Position numbers and translations under genes: made by a program
In this document: piece by piece, positions 22,075-30,259 of the stretch
Layout of the letters: each line of letters begins with the position of its first letter
Position numbering within the stretch: the first letter of the stretch is position 1
Assembly (NCBI GenBank): GCA_046269235.1
Contig: JBJZOS010000008.1
Span: 45,025-109,024 of the forward strand
Source of the DNA: Soonwooa sp032078105
Lineage (GTDB): Bacteria > Bacteroidota > Bacteroidia > Flavobacteriales > Weeksellaceae
DNA length: 64,000 nucleotides
Direction: 5' to 3'
The notes under the pieces: model-generated
What the model was told of the DNA's origin: nothing
Databases searched by the model: none
The model's input: only the letters and a program-made list of their open reading frames with translations

Positions 22075-23409
22075 TTAGTTTGCGGTTTTGGTTTGGGTTA
22101 ATCGCGGGGCGGTTTGGGCGTCGTTATCCAGTTGCTCCCAGTATGTGTACATCTGTTCCGATAACGTGGAATTATCTATGCCGATATAGCCTAAAAACTC
22201 TTTTTCGGTTTTATGTCCGGTAACGCTCATTATTACGACGGTCGGCATTTTACCGTAATACATTGTGGCAAAAGTCCTGCGCATTACGTGACTTGACGCC
22301 AGTAAATAAAACGGGTAATTCCCAAAAACAAAACATTTTTTTTCTTTGTCCCAAACGCGCCCATATTCTAAACGATCTATTCCAGCCAACTTGCAAACGG
22401 TTTCCAAATGGTTGTTAAATAGCGTTTTGGCACTTTCCACGTTTTCAGAAAATACGGGCGGGAAATTGCCGTTCCTTTTGTTCAAAATCTTTTTTACTTC
22501 ATCGTGAATAGGAACCAGCACCGGGGTTTTTGTTTTCTTTTGAGATAGGTTTATATATTCCTTTCCGTTAATGGTTACGATTTTCTTTTTAGTCATTCCG
22601 AAAAGGTCGGACGCTCTTTGTCCGGTGTAGATGCCTATTATAAACCAGTCCCGCGTTAATTCCAGTTTGTCGTTTCCTATAAATTTAAGTTCCTGAATTT
22701 TTGAAAGTTCAATTTCGGTCAAATAGTGCGTTGGTGTATCGGTGGTAAAACCTTTTATTTCCTCCAGCTGATCGTTTACGGCTATGTTTTCCGTTTTGGC
22801 GTCCCGGAATATGGTTTTTGTATATTTTAGGTATTTGCCAACTGTATTATCGTTGAGGTGTTGCCCTCTTAAAAATGTCACAAACCTATTTCCAACGGCA
22901 ATATTATAATCAGAAACTTTTAACCGTCTTTTTTCAGATTTTAAAAACTCCTGAAATTTTGAAATTATAGTTTCGTGTTTTTGGCGGGTGCGGTGTACTA
23001 TGGGTTGCCCCTTATATTTGCGAAAAGGCAGTATTTCCGTTAAATAGTGTTGCAAATAGTTTTCTATGTAGTCCAGTTGCTCAATACGACGTCCCCCGGA
23101 ATAGTACGCGCTAATAACTTCGTTTAACCAGTCCCCGTTTATTATTTCAATATCTGTACGTTTTCGGTACTGATCTAAAATATAGGTTTCCAACTCTGCG
23201 ACGTTGTTTTTAATTTCCTCAATACTTTTTAAGGTGTGTTGGTTTGCGGACTGAATGTTTTTAGGTTTCCCGGTCTTTGGGTTCCAATGTTCCGGGTTTA
23301 TAGTTTCCCGGGTTTTGCGTTTGAATGATTCCTTTGCCGAAATTGAAAGGCGGGCGTAAATCGGGGCGTTTTCCCCTTTGGATTGCAGAATGAATTTGAC
23401 AGTTGCCAT
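22075..23409 (-). CDS. int: Tyrosine recombinase (integrase) of the tRNA-Gln element
   Basis: The start is taken as the ATG at 23409 (MATVKFILQSKG), giving 444 aa; the longer frame begins inside the predicted promoter. The N-terminal arm-binding domain (MATVKFILQSKGENAPIYARLSISAKESFKRKTRETINPEHWNPKTGKPKN) is typical of Bacteroidota integrases, followed by a SAM-like core-binding domain. Catalytic motifs are TGQRASDLFGM (Arg), SSHVMRRTFATMYYGK (His-x-x-Arg), VTGHKTEKEFLGYIG (His) and the nucleophile in YIGIDNSTLSEQMYTYW. It should catalyse insertion and excision at the 15-bp core in tRNA-Gln. It is the gene nearest the right attachment site. Confidence 0.95.
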   Translation of the reverse strand: MATVKFILQSKGENAPIYARLSISAKESFKRKTRETINPEHWNPKTGKPKNIQSANQHTLKSIEEIKNNVAELETYILDQYRKRTDIEIINGDWLNEVISAYYSGGRRIEQLDYIENYLQHYLTEILPFRKYKGQPIVHRTRQKHETIISKFQEFLKSEKRRLKVSDYNIAVGNRFVTFLRGQHLNDNTVGKYLKYTKTIFRDAKTENIAVNDQLEEIKGFTTDTPTHYLTEIELSKIQELKFIGNDKLELTRDWFIIGIYTGQRASDLFGMTKKKIVTINGKEYINLSQKKTKTPVLVPIHDEVKKILNKRNGNFPPVFSENVESAKTLFNNHLETVCKLAGIDRLEYGRVWDKEKKCFVFGNYPFYLLASSHVMRRTFATMYYGKMPTVVIMSVTGHKTEKEFLGYIGIDNSTLSEQMYTYWEQLDNDAQTAPRLTQTKTAN

Positions 23410-23411
23410 AA

Positions 23412-23427
23412 TTGTAAGTTTTTGAAC
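23412..23427 (-). promoter_or_regulatory. Conserved 16-bp motif, copy upstream of int
   Basis: TTGTAAGTTTTTGAAC (plus reading) lies between the predicted transcription start and the int ATG, ending 2 bp before it. Confidence 0.6.
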
Positions 23428-23431
23428 AAAA

Positions 23432-23439
23432 CAAATATA
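23432..23439 (-). promoter_or_regulatory. Predicted -7 box of int
   Basis: On the minus strand this reads TATATTTG, an exact TAnnTTTG. The -33 position falls inside the AGTCAGTAT arm array, so integrase binding there could repress its own promoter. Confidence 0.5.
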
Positions 23440-23446
23440 CAACTTT

Positions 23447-23477
23447 AGTCAGTATCTAGTCAGTATTTAGTCAGTTT
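23447..23477 (+). repeat. Right array of AGTCAGTAT direct repeats
   Basis: Three copies start at 23447, 23458 and 23469 (the last is AGTCAGTTT), spaced 11 bp, in the same orientation as the left array at 17467. They are probable integrase arm sites. Confidence 0.7.
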
Positions 23478-23479
23478 AT

Positions 23480-23612
23480 TTTAAACTCATTTTAATCTAT
23501 TTGCATTTTGTCACCGGGTGCAATATTTTATATTCCTGATTTTCAATTTTTTAGAATACCATTGCAAAATATTGTTTAATCGGTTTAGATTAGGCTAAAT
23601 AACGCCTTATGT
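23480..23612. other. Right-end non-coding region of the element
   Basis: No gene. It holds TTGCA (23510) facing TGCAA (23519), and CAATATTTT (23521-23529) facing AAAATATTG (23576-23584). These lie between the arm array and the right core, where excisionase or DNA-bending proteins would bind. Confidence 0.4.
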
Positions 23613-23627
23613 TCCCTGTGGGTCTAC
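23613..23627 (+). other. attR core
   Basis: TCCCTGTGGGTCTAC is an exact copy of the tRNA-Gln 3' end at 17405-17419. The sequence after it belongs to the chromosome. Confidence 0.9.
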
Positions 23628-23636
23628 GATTATCCA

Positions 23637-23671
23637 AATAGCTTGCTAAATTTAGCAAGCTATTTTTTTTT
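23637..23671 (+). terminator. Displaced original terminator of tRNA-Gln
   Basis: AATAGCTTGCTAAA and TTTAGCAAGCTATT form a perfect 28-bp palindrome followed by a long T run. It lies 10 bp after attR, so before insertion it would have followed the tRNA directly. Confidence 0.85.
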
Positions 23672-23888
23672 GCTTTGGTAGAAAAAAATTTATTCTAAAA
23701 TTGAATTTCATCTTGTAAAATTTAGGATTAGTCTTCCAAATGGTTGCAAGACTCATATTGACAAACTCCGAAAATTATTCAATAATAAAAATAAGGAGTT
23801 AAAGTTTTGATAATTAATTTAATAAAGTATAAAACGTCGTCAATGACGATCGAATGAGAAGATTTAACTAAAATTTTCAACAAAATAA

Positions 23889-23919
23889 TTGCATTCAAAT
23901 AACAAAGACTTTATTTTTG
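23889..23919 (+). promoter_or_regulatory. Promoter of the 24-kb secreted protein gene
   Basis: TTG (23889-23891), a 20-nt spacer and TATTTTTG (23912-23919) match the Bacteroidota promoter. The predicted start near 23927 lies after the upstream in-frame start candidate and before the ATG at 23944. Confidence 0.6.
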
Positions 23920-23943
23920 GGGAAACATGCTAAAAATAATTTA

Positions 23944-24645
23944 ATGACAAAAATCAAACTTATCTGGACACTATTATGTGTCTTAACCATTCAAATCTTT
24001 TCGGCACAGACTGAAGTTAAAAAGCCTGCTGATGCTTTCGACCTTTATTTCAAAACTTTTGTTAATAAAAACGACACTGCACTAAAAGCACTTAACGATT
24101 ACATGCGACCAACCGTTGAAGGGAAAGATATGTACGCAATTAATTTTGCTGAAGGAAATTCGGAAATGATCGCAAGTATGACTGACAACTTTCTAAGTAT
24201 CTTCTCTCCCGCCGCCGCAAAAGCCAACAAAAAAGAGGCGCAAGACTATTTCGCTGCAATGATTAACAACTTCAACAACGCTACCTACAAGATAAATAGT
24301 GTAAAATTGGTTGATAACGAATATGTAAAAGGCGAAAAAATAGCAGAAGTTTCTTATCGTGTGACTTTCAAAATGCCAAACGAAGCATCTGAAGACATCC
24401 TATCTGCCTACAAAAATAAAAGTCCTAAAGCACTGAAAGCAGATGAACTTAAACAACTTTTAATTTCGCTTAAAAATACCTATAGCAACGCGACTAAAGA
24501 AGAAAGTATTGACCGCCAAATCAGTTTGTACCAATTAATAGAAAAAGGGAAAATATATTATAACAGCGGAAATATCTACGAAGAAATAGTTACTAACTTA
24601 AGTGATTTCTATTTTGGGAGTGACGACGAACTCGCTGAAGAATAA
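23944..24645 (+). CDS. Secreted/periplasmic protein of unknown function
   Basis: Starting at the ATG at 23944 (MTKIKLIWTLLCVLTIQIFSAQ, a signal peptide), the product is 233 aa. The mature part is helical in its first half (ADAFDLYFKTFVNKNDTALKALNDYMRPTVEGKDMY), contains a short beta region (YKINSVKLVDNEYVKGEKIAEVSYRVTFKMP) and ends with a very acidic tail (FGSDDELAEE). I recognise no domain. It stands alone between the element and the decayed regulator, with its own promoter and a perfect hairpin terminator. Confidence 0.75.
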   Translation: MTKIKLIWTLLCVLTIQIFSAQTEVKKPADAFDLYFKTFVNKNDTALKALNDYMRPTVEGKDMYAINFAEGNSEMIASMTDNFLSIFSPAAAKANKKEAQDYFAAMINNFNNATYKINSVKLVDNEYVKGEKIAEVSYRVTFKMPNEASEDILSAYKNKSPKALKADELKQLLISLKNTYSNATKEESIDRQISLYQLIEKGKIYYNSGNIYEEIVTNLSDFYFGSDDELAEE

Positions 24646-24661
24646 AAATATTTTAATTAAT

Positions 24662-24692
24662 AAAAAAACGCAACTCATGAGTTGCGTTTTTT
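24662..24692. terminator. Bidirectional terminator
   Basis: AAAAAAACGCAACTCA and TGAGTTGCGTTTTTT form a perfect palindrome between the converging 23944 gene and the decayed regulator. Confidence 0.88.
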
Positions 24693-24697
24693 GTTTT

Positions 24698-26470
24698 TTA
24701 CAAAACCAAATTCTGAATAAAACTTTGTAAATCCATTTCTTTATCAAGACCTAGTTTTATTTTTAATCTATACTTGGTCATCCGCACGGTTTTAACCTCA
24801 ACCTTTAGAAGATTTGCAATCTGTTGGTTATCCATATTCAAATAAATATAGGACGCATATTTTAAATCTTGCGTAGTAAGCTTTCCTTTGCTAGCTTCAT
24901 TCAATTTTTTGAAAAGTTGCGGATGCACTTCTTCATGCATATCCTTAACGCGCGTCAAATCTCTATCTACAAGTTTGTCTTCGCGAAGAAGTTTGTCCAG
25001 ATCAGCATCGGCATTGGTTTTAATCTTTCCTGTTAACACATTAATGATAGAATTTTTCTGATCCAGTTGGATCGATTTTGCTAAAGCCTGCTTATGCAGT
25101 CGCTCCTGCTCTATTTCCAAAAGTCTTTGCTCTGCTTCCAATTTGGCTTTTTCCTCAGATTCTAATTGAAGTTTTAGCACTGTTTCATTTTTTTCTGACT
25201 CCAAAAGATCAGCACGTTGCTTAATGAGTTTTTGCTTAAACTTGTGATTACTGTAGAGCACAACAAATCCTGTAACTGTAATAATAACAATCGCCAACAA
25301 CATCCATAATTCACGAGTCCGACCTTTACTAATCTGTTCTAGCTGATGGATTTTGCTCATTCTTTTTTTCTAAGTCATAAAAAATCTCAAGCGACTTTGT
25401 ATTATTTTCAAAGTGTTCTTTACTTTCTAGAAGAATCATATCTTTAGCGTCACGATCGAGAGCCAAAGTCTTTTTAAAACGACCAGAATCAGAACAAACA
25501 CGAGACACATTCTCGATTGTAGAGATTTTTGATTTTAGCGCAATAGCGGTATTTGCTCGTCCAAGATCATAAGCTTTTTGATAATAATTCTCTGCTAAAC
25601 TAACATTACCTTGCTTCTCGTAATTGTAACCAATATCATTGTAAATAAGCGAGCTAAAATCTCCGTAATTGGGATCGTTACTCACTAAATCTAAAGCTTT
25701 GAAAGCTAAATCCAAGCTTTCGTTACTCGCATGATTTGGACGAATGAACGGAACAGAACTTCCCTAATTAATGTTATAAATAATAACAGAAAGCTTTTGC
25801 GCGGCTTTAGGCTCGATTTTAGAAATAACATCGGAAGCACTACGATAATTAACACCTGCAGAATCAAGTATCTATCTTCGCACGTTGCCTTACTTAGATT
25901 TGGGCAATAAAAACCAACATAATTAAAAGCAAATTTTAATAACAAATTATTCTTGGATTTTTAGCATAATCCAGAGCCTTAAAAGCCGAACTCTTATACT
26001 CTTAGACATCAGCTGAATTTTTTATTTGATATGAAAATTTGAGAACATATAATTGAGTTAAAATTAAATCTCCGGATCTGCCTTTTCAAAAATTGAAGTC
26101 TAGGATAAACATCGATTACAAATTGATCTTTTTTATTTAGTTTTAAATAATATCTCGCGTACCCATAATCAACATAAGCATTCGACATGTTATCATTAGC
26201 CTCGTACAGTAGGTCTTTTGCTTTTATAAAGAATTAAACTACGCTTGCTCATGCTTGTTAAACGAGTAATAATCGCACAAATACAAGTCCAATTATTTTG
26301 CTACGCACATCTTGGCTAGGAAGAAAACCTTTTTCGAGAAGACTTTTAGCCTTTTCGTTCTCCTTTGCATAATGATACGCATATACATTTTGTCGACTTG
26401 TATCCAGATTACTTTGTACAAAGTAACAAATTGGAACTAAAAATATCAACAATGAAAACCTAGAAAACAT
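24698..26470 (-). pseudogene. Decayed TPR/LuxR-type membrane regulator
   Basis: Pieces of one protein appear in several minus-strand frames. A signal peptide and first TPR start at 26470 (MFSRFSLLIFLVPICYFVQ to YAYHYAKENEKAKSLLEKGFLP). A middle part (ILDSAGVNYRSASDVISKIEPKAAQKLSVIIYNIN, a stop, GSSVPFIRPNHASNESLDLAFKALDL to LAENYYQKAYDLGRAN) has at least two nonsense codons. The C-terminal 220 codons (24698-25360) keep the transmembrane helix, a coiled coil and a LuxR-like HTH (LTTQDLKYASYIYLNMDNQQIANLLKVEVKTVRMTKYRLKIKL). The middle and C-terminal frames are offset at a run of seven A/T (25363-25369). The order of domains matches the intact regulator at 13593-15281. The C-terminal frame alone could still be translated. 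Confidence 0.85.
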
Positions 26471-26705
26471 CAAACCGACATTATCATTGGGTGTTAATAT
26501 CGTACAACTCACGAAAAAAAAATATAAATAAATACTAAATTATTAATATATGATTATTATTGTAAATATTTTTTAGACAACAAATCTAAGAATGTAAACT
26601 TAGTGTCTATAACAAAAAATAACACAAGCTATTTATTTTTAAGACATTTGCCCTTACAAAACGAACGAAACTAAACTGAATTTTTAAACTGTTAGACAAT
26701 CGACA
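26471..26705. other. Intergenic stretch without visible gene
   Basis: AT-rich sequence between the start of the decayed regulator and the argS terminators. It probably held the promoter of the regulator. I see no RNA gene or repeat. Confidence 0.4.
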
Positions 26706-26775
26706 AAACGGATTTCAGTTAAGAAATCCGGTTTGTTTCGTAAAAAAAGAGCTATCAAATTTGACAGCTCTTTTA
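26706..26775 (-). terminator. Two consecutive hairpin terminators behind argS
   Basis: The first stem in the direction of argS is AAAAGAGCTGTCAAATTTGATAGCTCTTTT (26744-26775), followed by a T run. The second is CGGATTTC/GAAATCCG (26708-26732). Tandem terminators insulate argS from the decayed regulator. Confidence 0.78.
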
Positions 26776-26795
26776 TAAAGTTATAATTTTTAAAA

Positions 26796-28559
26796 TTACA
26801 TTCTATTAACAACACCAATTCCCATTAAAGCCACAGCCTTCTTAATAGTTTTAGCTGTTAAATTGGAAACCTGTAATCTAAATTGAACTGTATTTTGATC
26901 TTCTTGATTCAAAATTGGATTGTTCTGATAAAACGAATTATAAACTTTCACCAATTCGTAAACATAATTCGCCACCAATGCTGGACTAAGCTGCTCTGCC
27001 GCTCTAGCAATTACTTCTTTAAAATTAGACAAAGTCATCACCAACTCTTTCTCACTATCGTTAATCGCATAATCTTTTATAACCTCAGATTCAGCGAAAT
27101 TTGCCTTAGTTAGCAACGATTGAATTCTGGCATAAGCATATTGGATAAACGGCCCTGTATTACCATTAAAATCGATACTTTCCTCGGGATTAAACAACAT
27201 TTTTTTCTTTGGATCAACCTTAAGCATAAAATATTTAAGCGCTCCAATCCCTACCTTTTCGTAAGAAATTTCTTTTTCTTCCTCCGTTAAATGTTCTAGT
27301 TTTCCTAGTTCCTGAGATTTATCTTTTGCTGTTTGATACATTTCTTGCATCAAATCATCAGCGTCCACAACAGTTCCTTCACGAGATTTCATTTTACCAT
27401 TAGGAAGCTCAACCATTCCGTAAGACAAATGATAAAGCTGATCAGCCCACTGGTATCCCAATTTTTTAAGGATTAAAAATAAGACTTGGAAGTGATAATC
27501 TTGCTCGTTACCAACAGTATAGATTAATTTCTGAATATCATTATCCTTGAAACGCTCAACCGCAGTTCCTAAATCTTGTGTCATATAAACTGAAGTTCCG
27601 TCAGAACGAAGCAGTAATTTTTGATCCAAACCTTCGTCTGTTAAATCTGCCCAAACAGAACCATCTTCTTTTTGGAATAAAACACCTTTCTTAAGACCTT
27701 CCTGAATAATATCTTTTCCTAAAATATAAGTTTTACTTTCGTACTGAACTTGATCAAATTCGACACCCAATCTTTGATAGGTTTGATTAAATCCGGAGTA
27801 CACCCACGAATTCATTATTCCCCAAAGCATTCGTACATCCGGATTTCCGTTTTCCCAATCTAAGAGCATTTTTTGAACAGCCAACATAGACGGCGCTTGC
27901 TTTTTCGCCGTTTCTTCATCCATGCCATCTGCTACCAAAGCAGCAATTTCTGACTTATAATTTTTATCAAATTCGACATAGAAATTACCGACTAACTTGT
28001 CACCTTTAAGATTTTCAGACTCTGGTGTCACACCGTTCCCAAATTGCTCCCAAGCCCACATAGATTTACAAATATGTACACCTCTGTCGTTAATAATTTG
28101 AGTTTTGATAACATCATAACCATCGGCTTCTAAAATCTTTGCCACAGAAAAGCCTAAAAGATTATTTCTGATATGTCCAAGGTGCAAAGGTTTGTTGGTA
28201 TTCGGAGAAGAATATTCCACCATTACAGTTTGATTTTTAGGCTCAATCTTCCCAAAATCTTGGTAAGTATTTTCGAAATTATCAAGAAATAGTGAATTCT
28301 TAATTTTTAAATTAAGAAAGCCTTTAACAGCGATAAAGCTTTCTACATATTCAACTTCGTTGGTGAGCTCGCTACCTAATTCTATACCGATGACATCTGG
28401 ACTTTTCTTAAGAAGTTTTACTAATGGAAAAACAACAACGGTAAAATCACCATCGAAATCTGTTTTGTTCTGCTGAACTTCCAACTTCAAATCCTGAATT
28501 TGGTAAAGGTTATTGATAATATCTGAAACCTTCTGCTGAATGCTATCTTTAATATTCAT
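26796..28559 (-). CDS. argS: Arginyl-tRNA synthetase
   Basis: This class I synthetase charges tRNA-Arg. The start is set at the ATG at 28559 (MNIKDSIQQKVSDIINNLYQIQ), because the in-frame extension to 28580 overlaps the predicted promoter; the protein is then 587 aa. It has the N-terminal Add-1 domain, the HIGH-type motif SSPNTNKPLHLGHIRNNLLG (126-129), the catalytic fold, an MKSREGTVVDADDL segment in place of a canonical KMSKS (normal for many ArgRS), and the anticodon-binding DALR domain ending in KTIKKAVALMGIGVVNRM. Confidence 0.97.
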   Translation of the reverse strand: MNIKDSIQQKVSDIINNLYQIQDLKLEVQQNKTDFDGDFTVVVFPLVKLLKKSPDVIGIELGSELTNEVEYVESFIAVKGFLNLKIKNSLFLDNFENTYQDFGKIEPKNQTVMVEYSSPNTNKPLHLGHIRNNLLGFSVAKILEADGYDVIKTQIINDRGVHICKSMWAWEQFGNGVTPESENLKGDKLVGNFYVEFDKNYKSEIAALVADGMDEETAKKQAPSMLAVQKMLLDWENGNPDVRMLWGIMNSWVYSGFNQTYQRLGVEFDQVQYESKTYILGKDIIQEGLKKGVLFQKEDGSVWADLTDEGLDQKLLLRSDGTSVYMTQDLGTAVERFKDNDIQKLIYTVGNEQDYHFQVLFLILKKLGYQWADQLYHLSYGMVELPNGKMKSREGTVVDADDLMQEMYQTAKDKSQELGKLEHLTEEEKEISYEKVGIGALKYFMLKVDPKKKMLFNPEESIDFNGNTGPFIQYAYARIQSLLTKANFAESEVIKDYAINDSEKELVMTLSNFKEVIARAAEQLSPALVANYVYELVKVYNSFYQNNPILNQEDQNTVQFRLQVSNLTAKTIKKAVALMGIGVVNRM

Positions 28560-28577
28560 TATGCTAAAAAATAATGG

Positions 28578-28585
28578 CAAAGTTA
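28578..28585 (-). promoter_or_regulatory. Predicted -7 box of argS
   Basis: On the minus strand TAACTTTG matches TAnnTTTG, with an expected start near 28571, between the two possible start codons. It supports 28559 as the argS start. Confidence 0.45.
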
Positions 28586-28592
28586 CGAAAAT

Positions 28593-28617
28593 AAAAAAAC
28601 CGCCCGAAGGCGGTTTT
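28593..28617. terminator. Terminator between susD and argS
   Basis: AAAACCGCC, CGAA, GGCGGTTTT: a compact GC-rich hairpin 3' of susD, directly upstream of the argS promoter. Confidence 0.85.
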
Positions 28618-28641
28618 GATAATTGTTATGTAATAATCAGA

Positions 28642-30243
28642 TTATTTGTAAATAAACGGAGTAAAATTATTTTTCACAAAAATATCAGCTTGACTAACAA
28701 CAGGAACATTTGCACTGTTATTAGAATACTCAGATGCTGGATATAAAAGTCTCCATGGTTTATTTGCTCTAACAGTTGTTGTTGCCAATGGCGTTTCTGG
28801 ATATCCAGTTCTCAAATAATTAATGTATGACTCTGCACCATTAAAATTAATTAGAGCAACCCATCTTTGGTATTGAATTGCAGCAATTTTATCATCATTG
28901 CTACCAACCCAACCAGCTTTCGGTTTTGCAGCAATACTAGTAATATATGCCGCTGCGTCGCTAGCTTTACCATCGAACGCAAAAGATGCATTTATACCAG
29001 CTTCAAAATGAGCTTGTGCTGCTGAGAATCCACTATAACCTCTAAGCGCTGCTTCTGATTGTAAGAATTCGCTTTCAGATAACATCATTAGATAGCCATC
29101 TCTGGATTGCCCCGTTGCTGATTTTGCATCAACTGAATAAAAAGAAGGACCACCTAAAAACGAGAAGTTAGCTAATGAAGGCTTCAATGCATCAACAGTA
29201 TACCCCATGTGTACTTTATAATCATCATTAGACATCCCTTGAGGGTATCCATAATAACCAACAGCACCACCAGCAGCAGTATTGTTATACTTTTTAGCAC
29301 TAGTAAATAAGAAAGATACTCTCGCATCAGAAACACCACTTGTAATTTTAGACGCATCACCAGTCAAAACTTTAACAGCATGGTCTGATGCCGTCATTAG
29401 GTAATACCCATTTGTATTTGTAGCTCCTGTATTAGTATACTTTCCAAAGTTAAAGTAAAGTGGGTTCTGCGAATCTGGAGAAGCATTACTATAACCTGGG
29501 TTAATTGCAACATCAGCGGTAATATAAGTAGCTCCTGCTAATTCACTGATAATTTGATTTCTCAAAGCAATACCATCAGCATTAGTAGTATTCGCAAGAC
29601 GAACTGCAAATTTTAATAAAACTGTATTAGCAAAAGATTTCCATTTAGCCATATTACCTTTAAAAATAGGATCAGCTACACTTTCAACAGTTTGAGTAGG
29701 ATTAGTTCCATATTGATCGATTAGCTTTCTTGCATCAAGCAATTCGGATACTAAACCTTTATAAACAGTCACATCAGAATCATACTTAGGAGTTGGAAGT
29801 TCCAACTCTTTAAATGCTTCCGTATATGGAACGTTACCATATAAATCAACGATGTACTGCATGTAATATGCTTTTTGGATTTTCGATATTGCTACATAAT
29901 TAGCATAATCATTTCCAAAATCAATAATTCTTTGAAATCTTGTTACAGCTCTGTACATATCCATAAAAATTGCTTGACGATATGTTGTAGTGATTTCAAG
30001 ATTTGATTCAGTTGTAAAAGGGTTACCGAATTGGGCAAAATTACCTGACCAAGTATTAGTCCACGCATTTCCTAATGCATTCATACTCCCTGCTTGGACT
30101 GCATAGGCTGTAGTAGATGCACCTGATAGACGAAGATTTGGTTTAACTTGATCTGACAAAACTTTATTCGGATCTAGGTTATCGTCCAAACGACATGATA
30201 CCAATGCGGCACCAACCAAACTTAATAATATGTATTTTTTCAT
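28642..30243 (-). CDS. SusD/RagB-family outer-membrane nutrient-binding lipoprotein
   Basis: The lipoprotein signal peptide MKKYILLSLVGAALVSC places the acylated cysteine at residue 17. The 533-residue helical protein is of the SusD-like-2 type (for example SNLEITTTYRQAIFMDMYRAVTRFQRIIDFGNDYANYVAISKIQKAYYMQYIVDLYGNVPYTEAF and the C-terminal QRWVALINFNGAESYINYLRTGYPETPLA). SusD proteins cap the SusC pore and bind the ligand at the cell surface. It follows the SusC gene by 16 bp. No glycoside hydrolase or regulator lies next to the pair, so the substrate may be peptide, glycan or something else. Confidence 0.93.
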   Translation of the reverse strand: MKKYILLSLVGAALVSCRLDDNLDPNKVLSDQVKPNLRLSGASTTAYAVQAGSMNALGNAWTNTWSGNFAQFGNPFTTESNLEITTTYRQAIFMDMYRAVTRFQRIIDFGNDYANYVAISKIQKAYYMQYIVDLYGNVPYTEAFKELELPTPKYDSDVTVYKGLVSELLDARKLIDQYGTNPTQTVESVADPIFKGNMAKWKSFANTVLLKFAVRLANTTNADGIALRNQIISELAGATYITADVAINPGYSNASPDSQNPLYFNFGKYTNTGATNTNGYYLMTASDHAVKVLTGDASKITSGVSDARVSFLFTSAKKYNNTAAGGAVGYYGYPQGMSNDDYKVHMGYTVDALKPSLANFSFLGGPSFYSVDAKSATGQSRDGYLMMLSESEFLQSEAALRGYSGFSAAQAHFEAGINASFAFDGKASDAAAYITSIAAKPKAGWVGSNDDKIAAIQYQRWVALINFNGAESYINYLRTGYPETPLATTTVRANKPWRLLYPASEYSNNSANVPVVSQADIFVKNNFTPFIYK

Positions 30244-30259
30244 AATTTTAGATTAAAAT

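Larger units (their letters stand above)
17405..23627. mobile_element. Integrative element in the 3' end of tRNA-Gln, with tyrosine recombinase and replication protein
   Basis: The element is bounded by a 15-bp direct repeat of the tRNA 3' end (TCCCTGTGGGTCTAC at 17405-17419 and 23613-23627), a unit of about 6.2 kb. All eight genes are on the minus strand: int, 260-aa unknown, MerR/excisionase-type HTH, 135-aa unknown, a replication initiator resembling phage II/X proteins, and 109-, 76- and 191-aa unknowns. It carries its own terminator after the tRNA, short direct repeats near both ends and an origin-like iteron block. I see no capsid, Zot-like, relaxase or conjugation gene. Codon usage is visibly richer in GGG/CGG-type codons than the flanks. 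It could be an integrated plasmid, an inovirus-derived satellite or an IME that borrows functions. Confidence 0.88.

Noticed and set aside
17405..23627. Complete filamentous phage (inovirus) prophage
   Set aside because: The Rep resembles II/X proteins, but no Zot/pI ATPase, no small coat proteins with signal and transmembrane helix, and no adsorption protein are present.
25706..25945. 79-codon minus-strand frame inside the decayed regulator
   Set aside because: It is an out-of-frame reading of the pseudogene; the correct frame continues the TPR sequence with nonsense codons.
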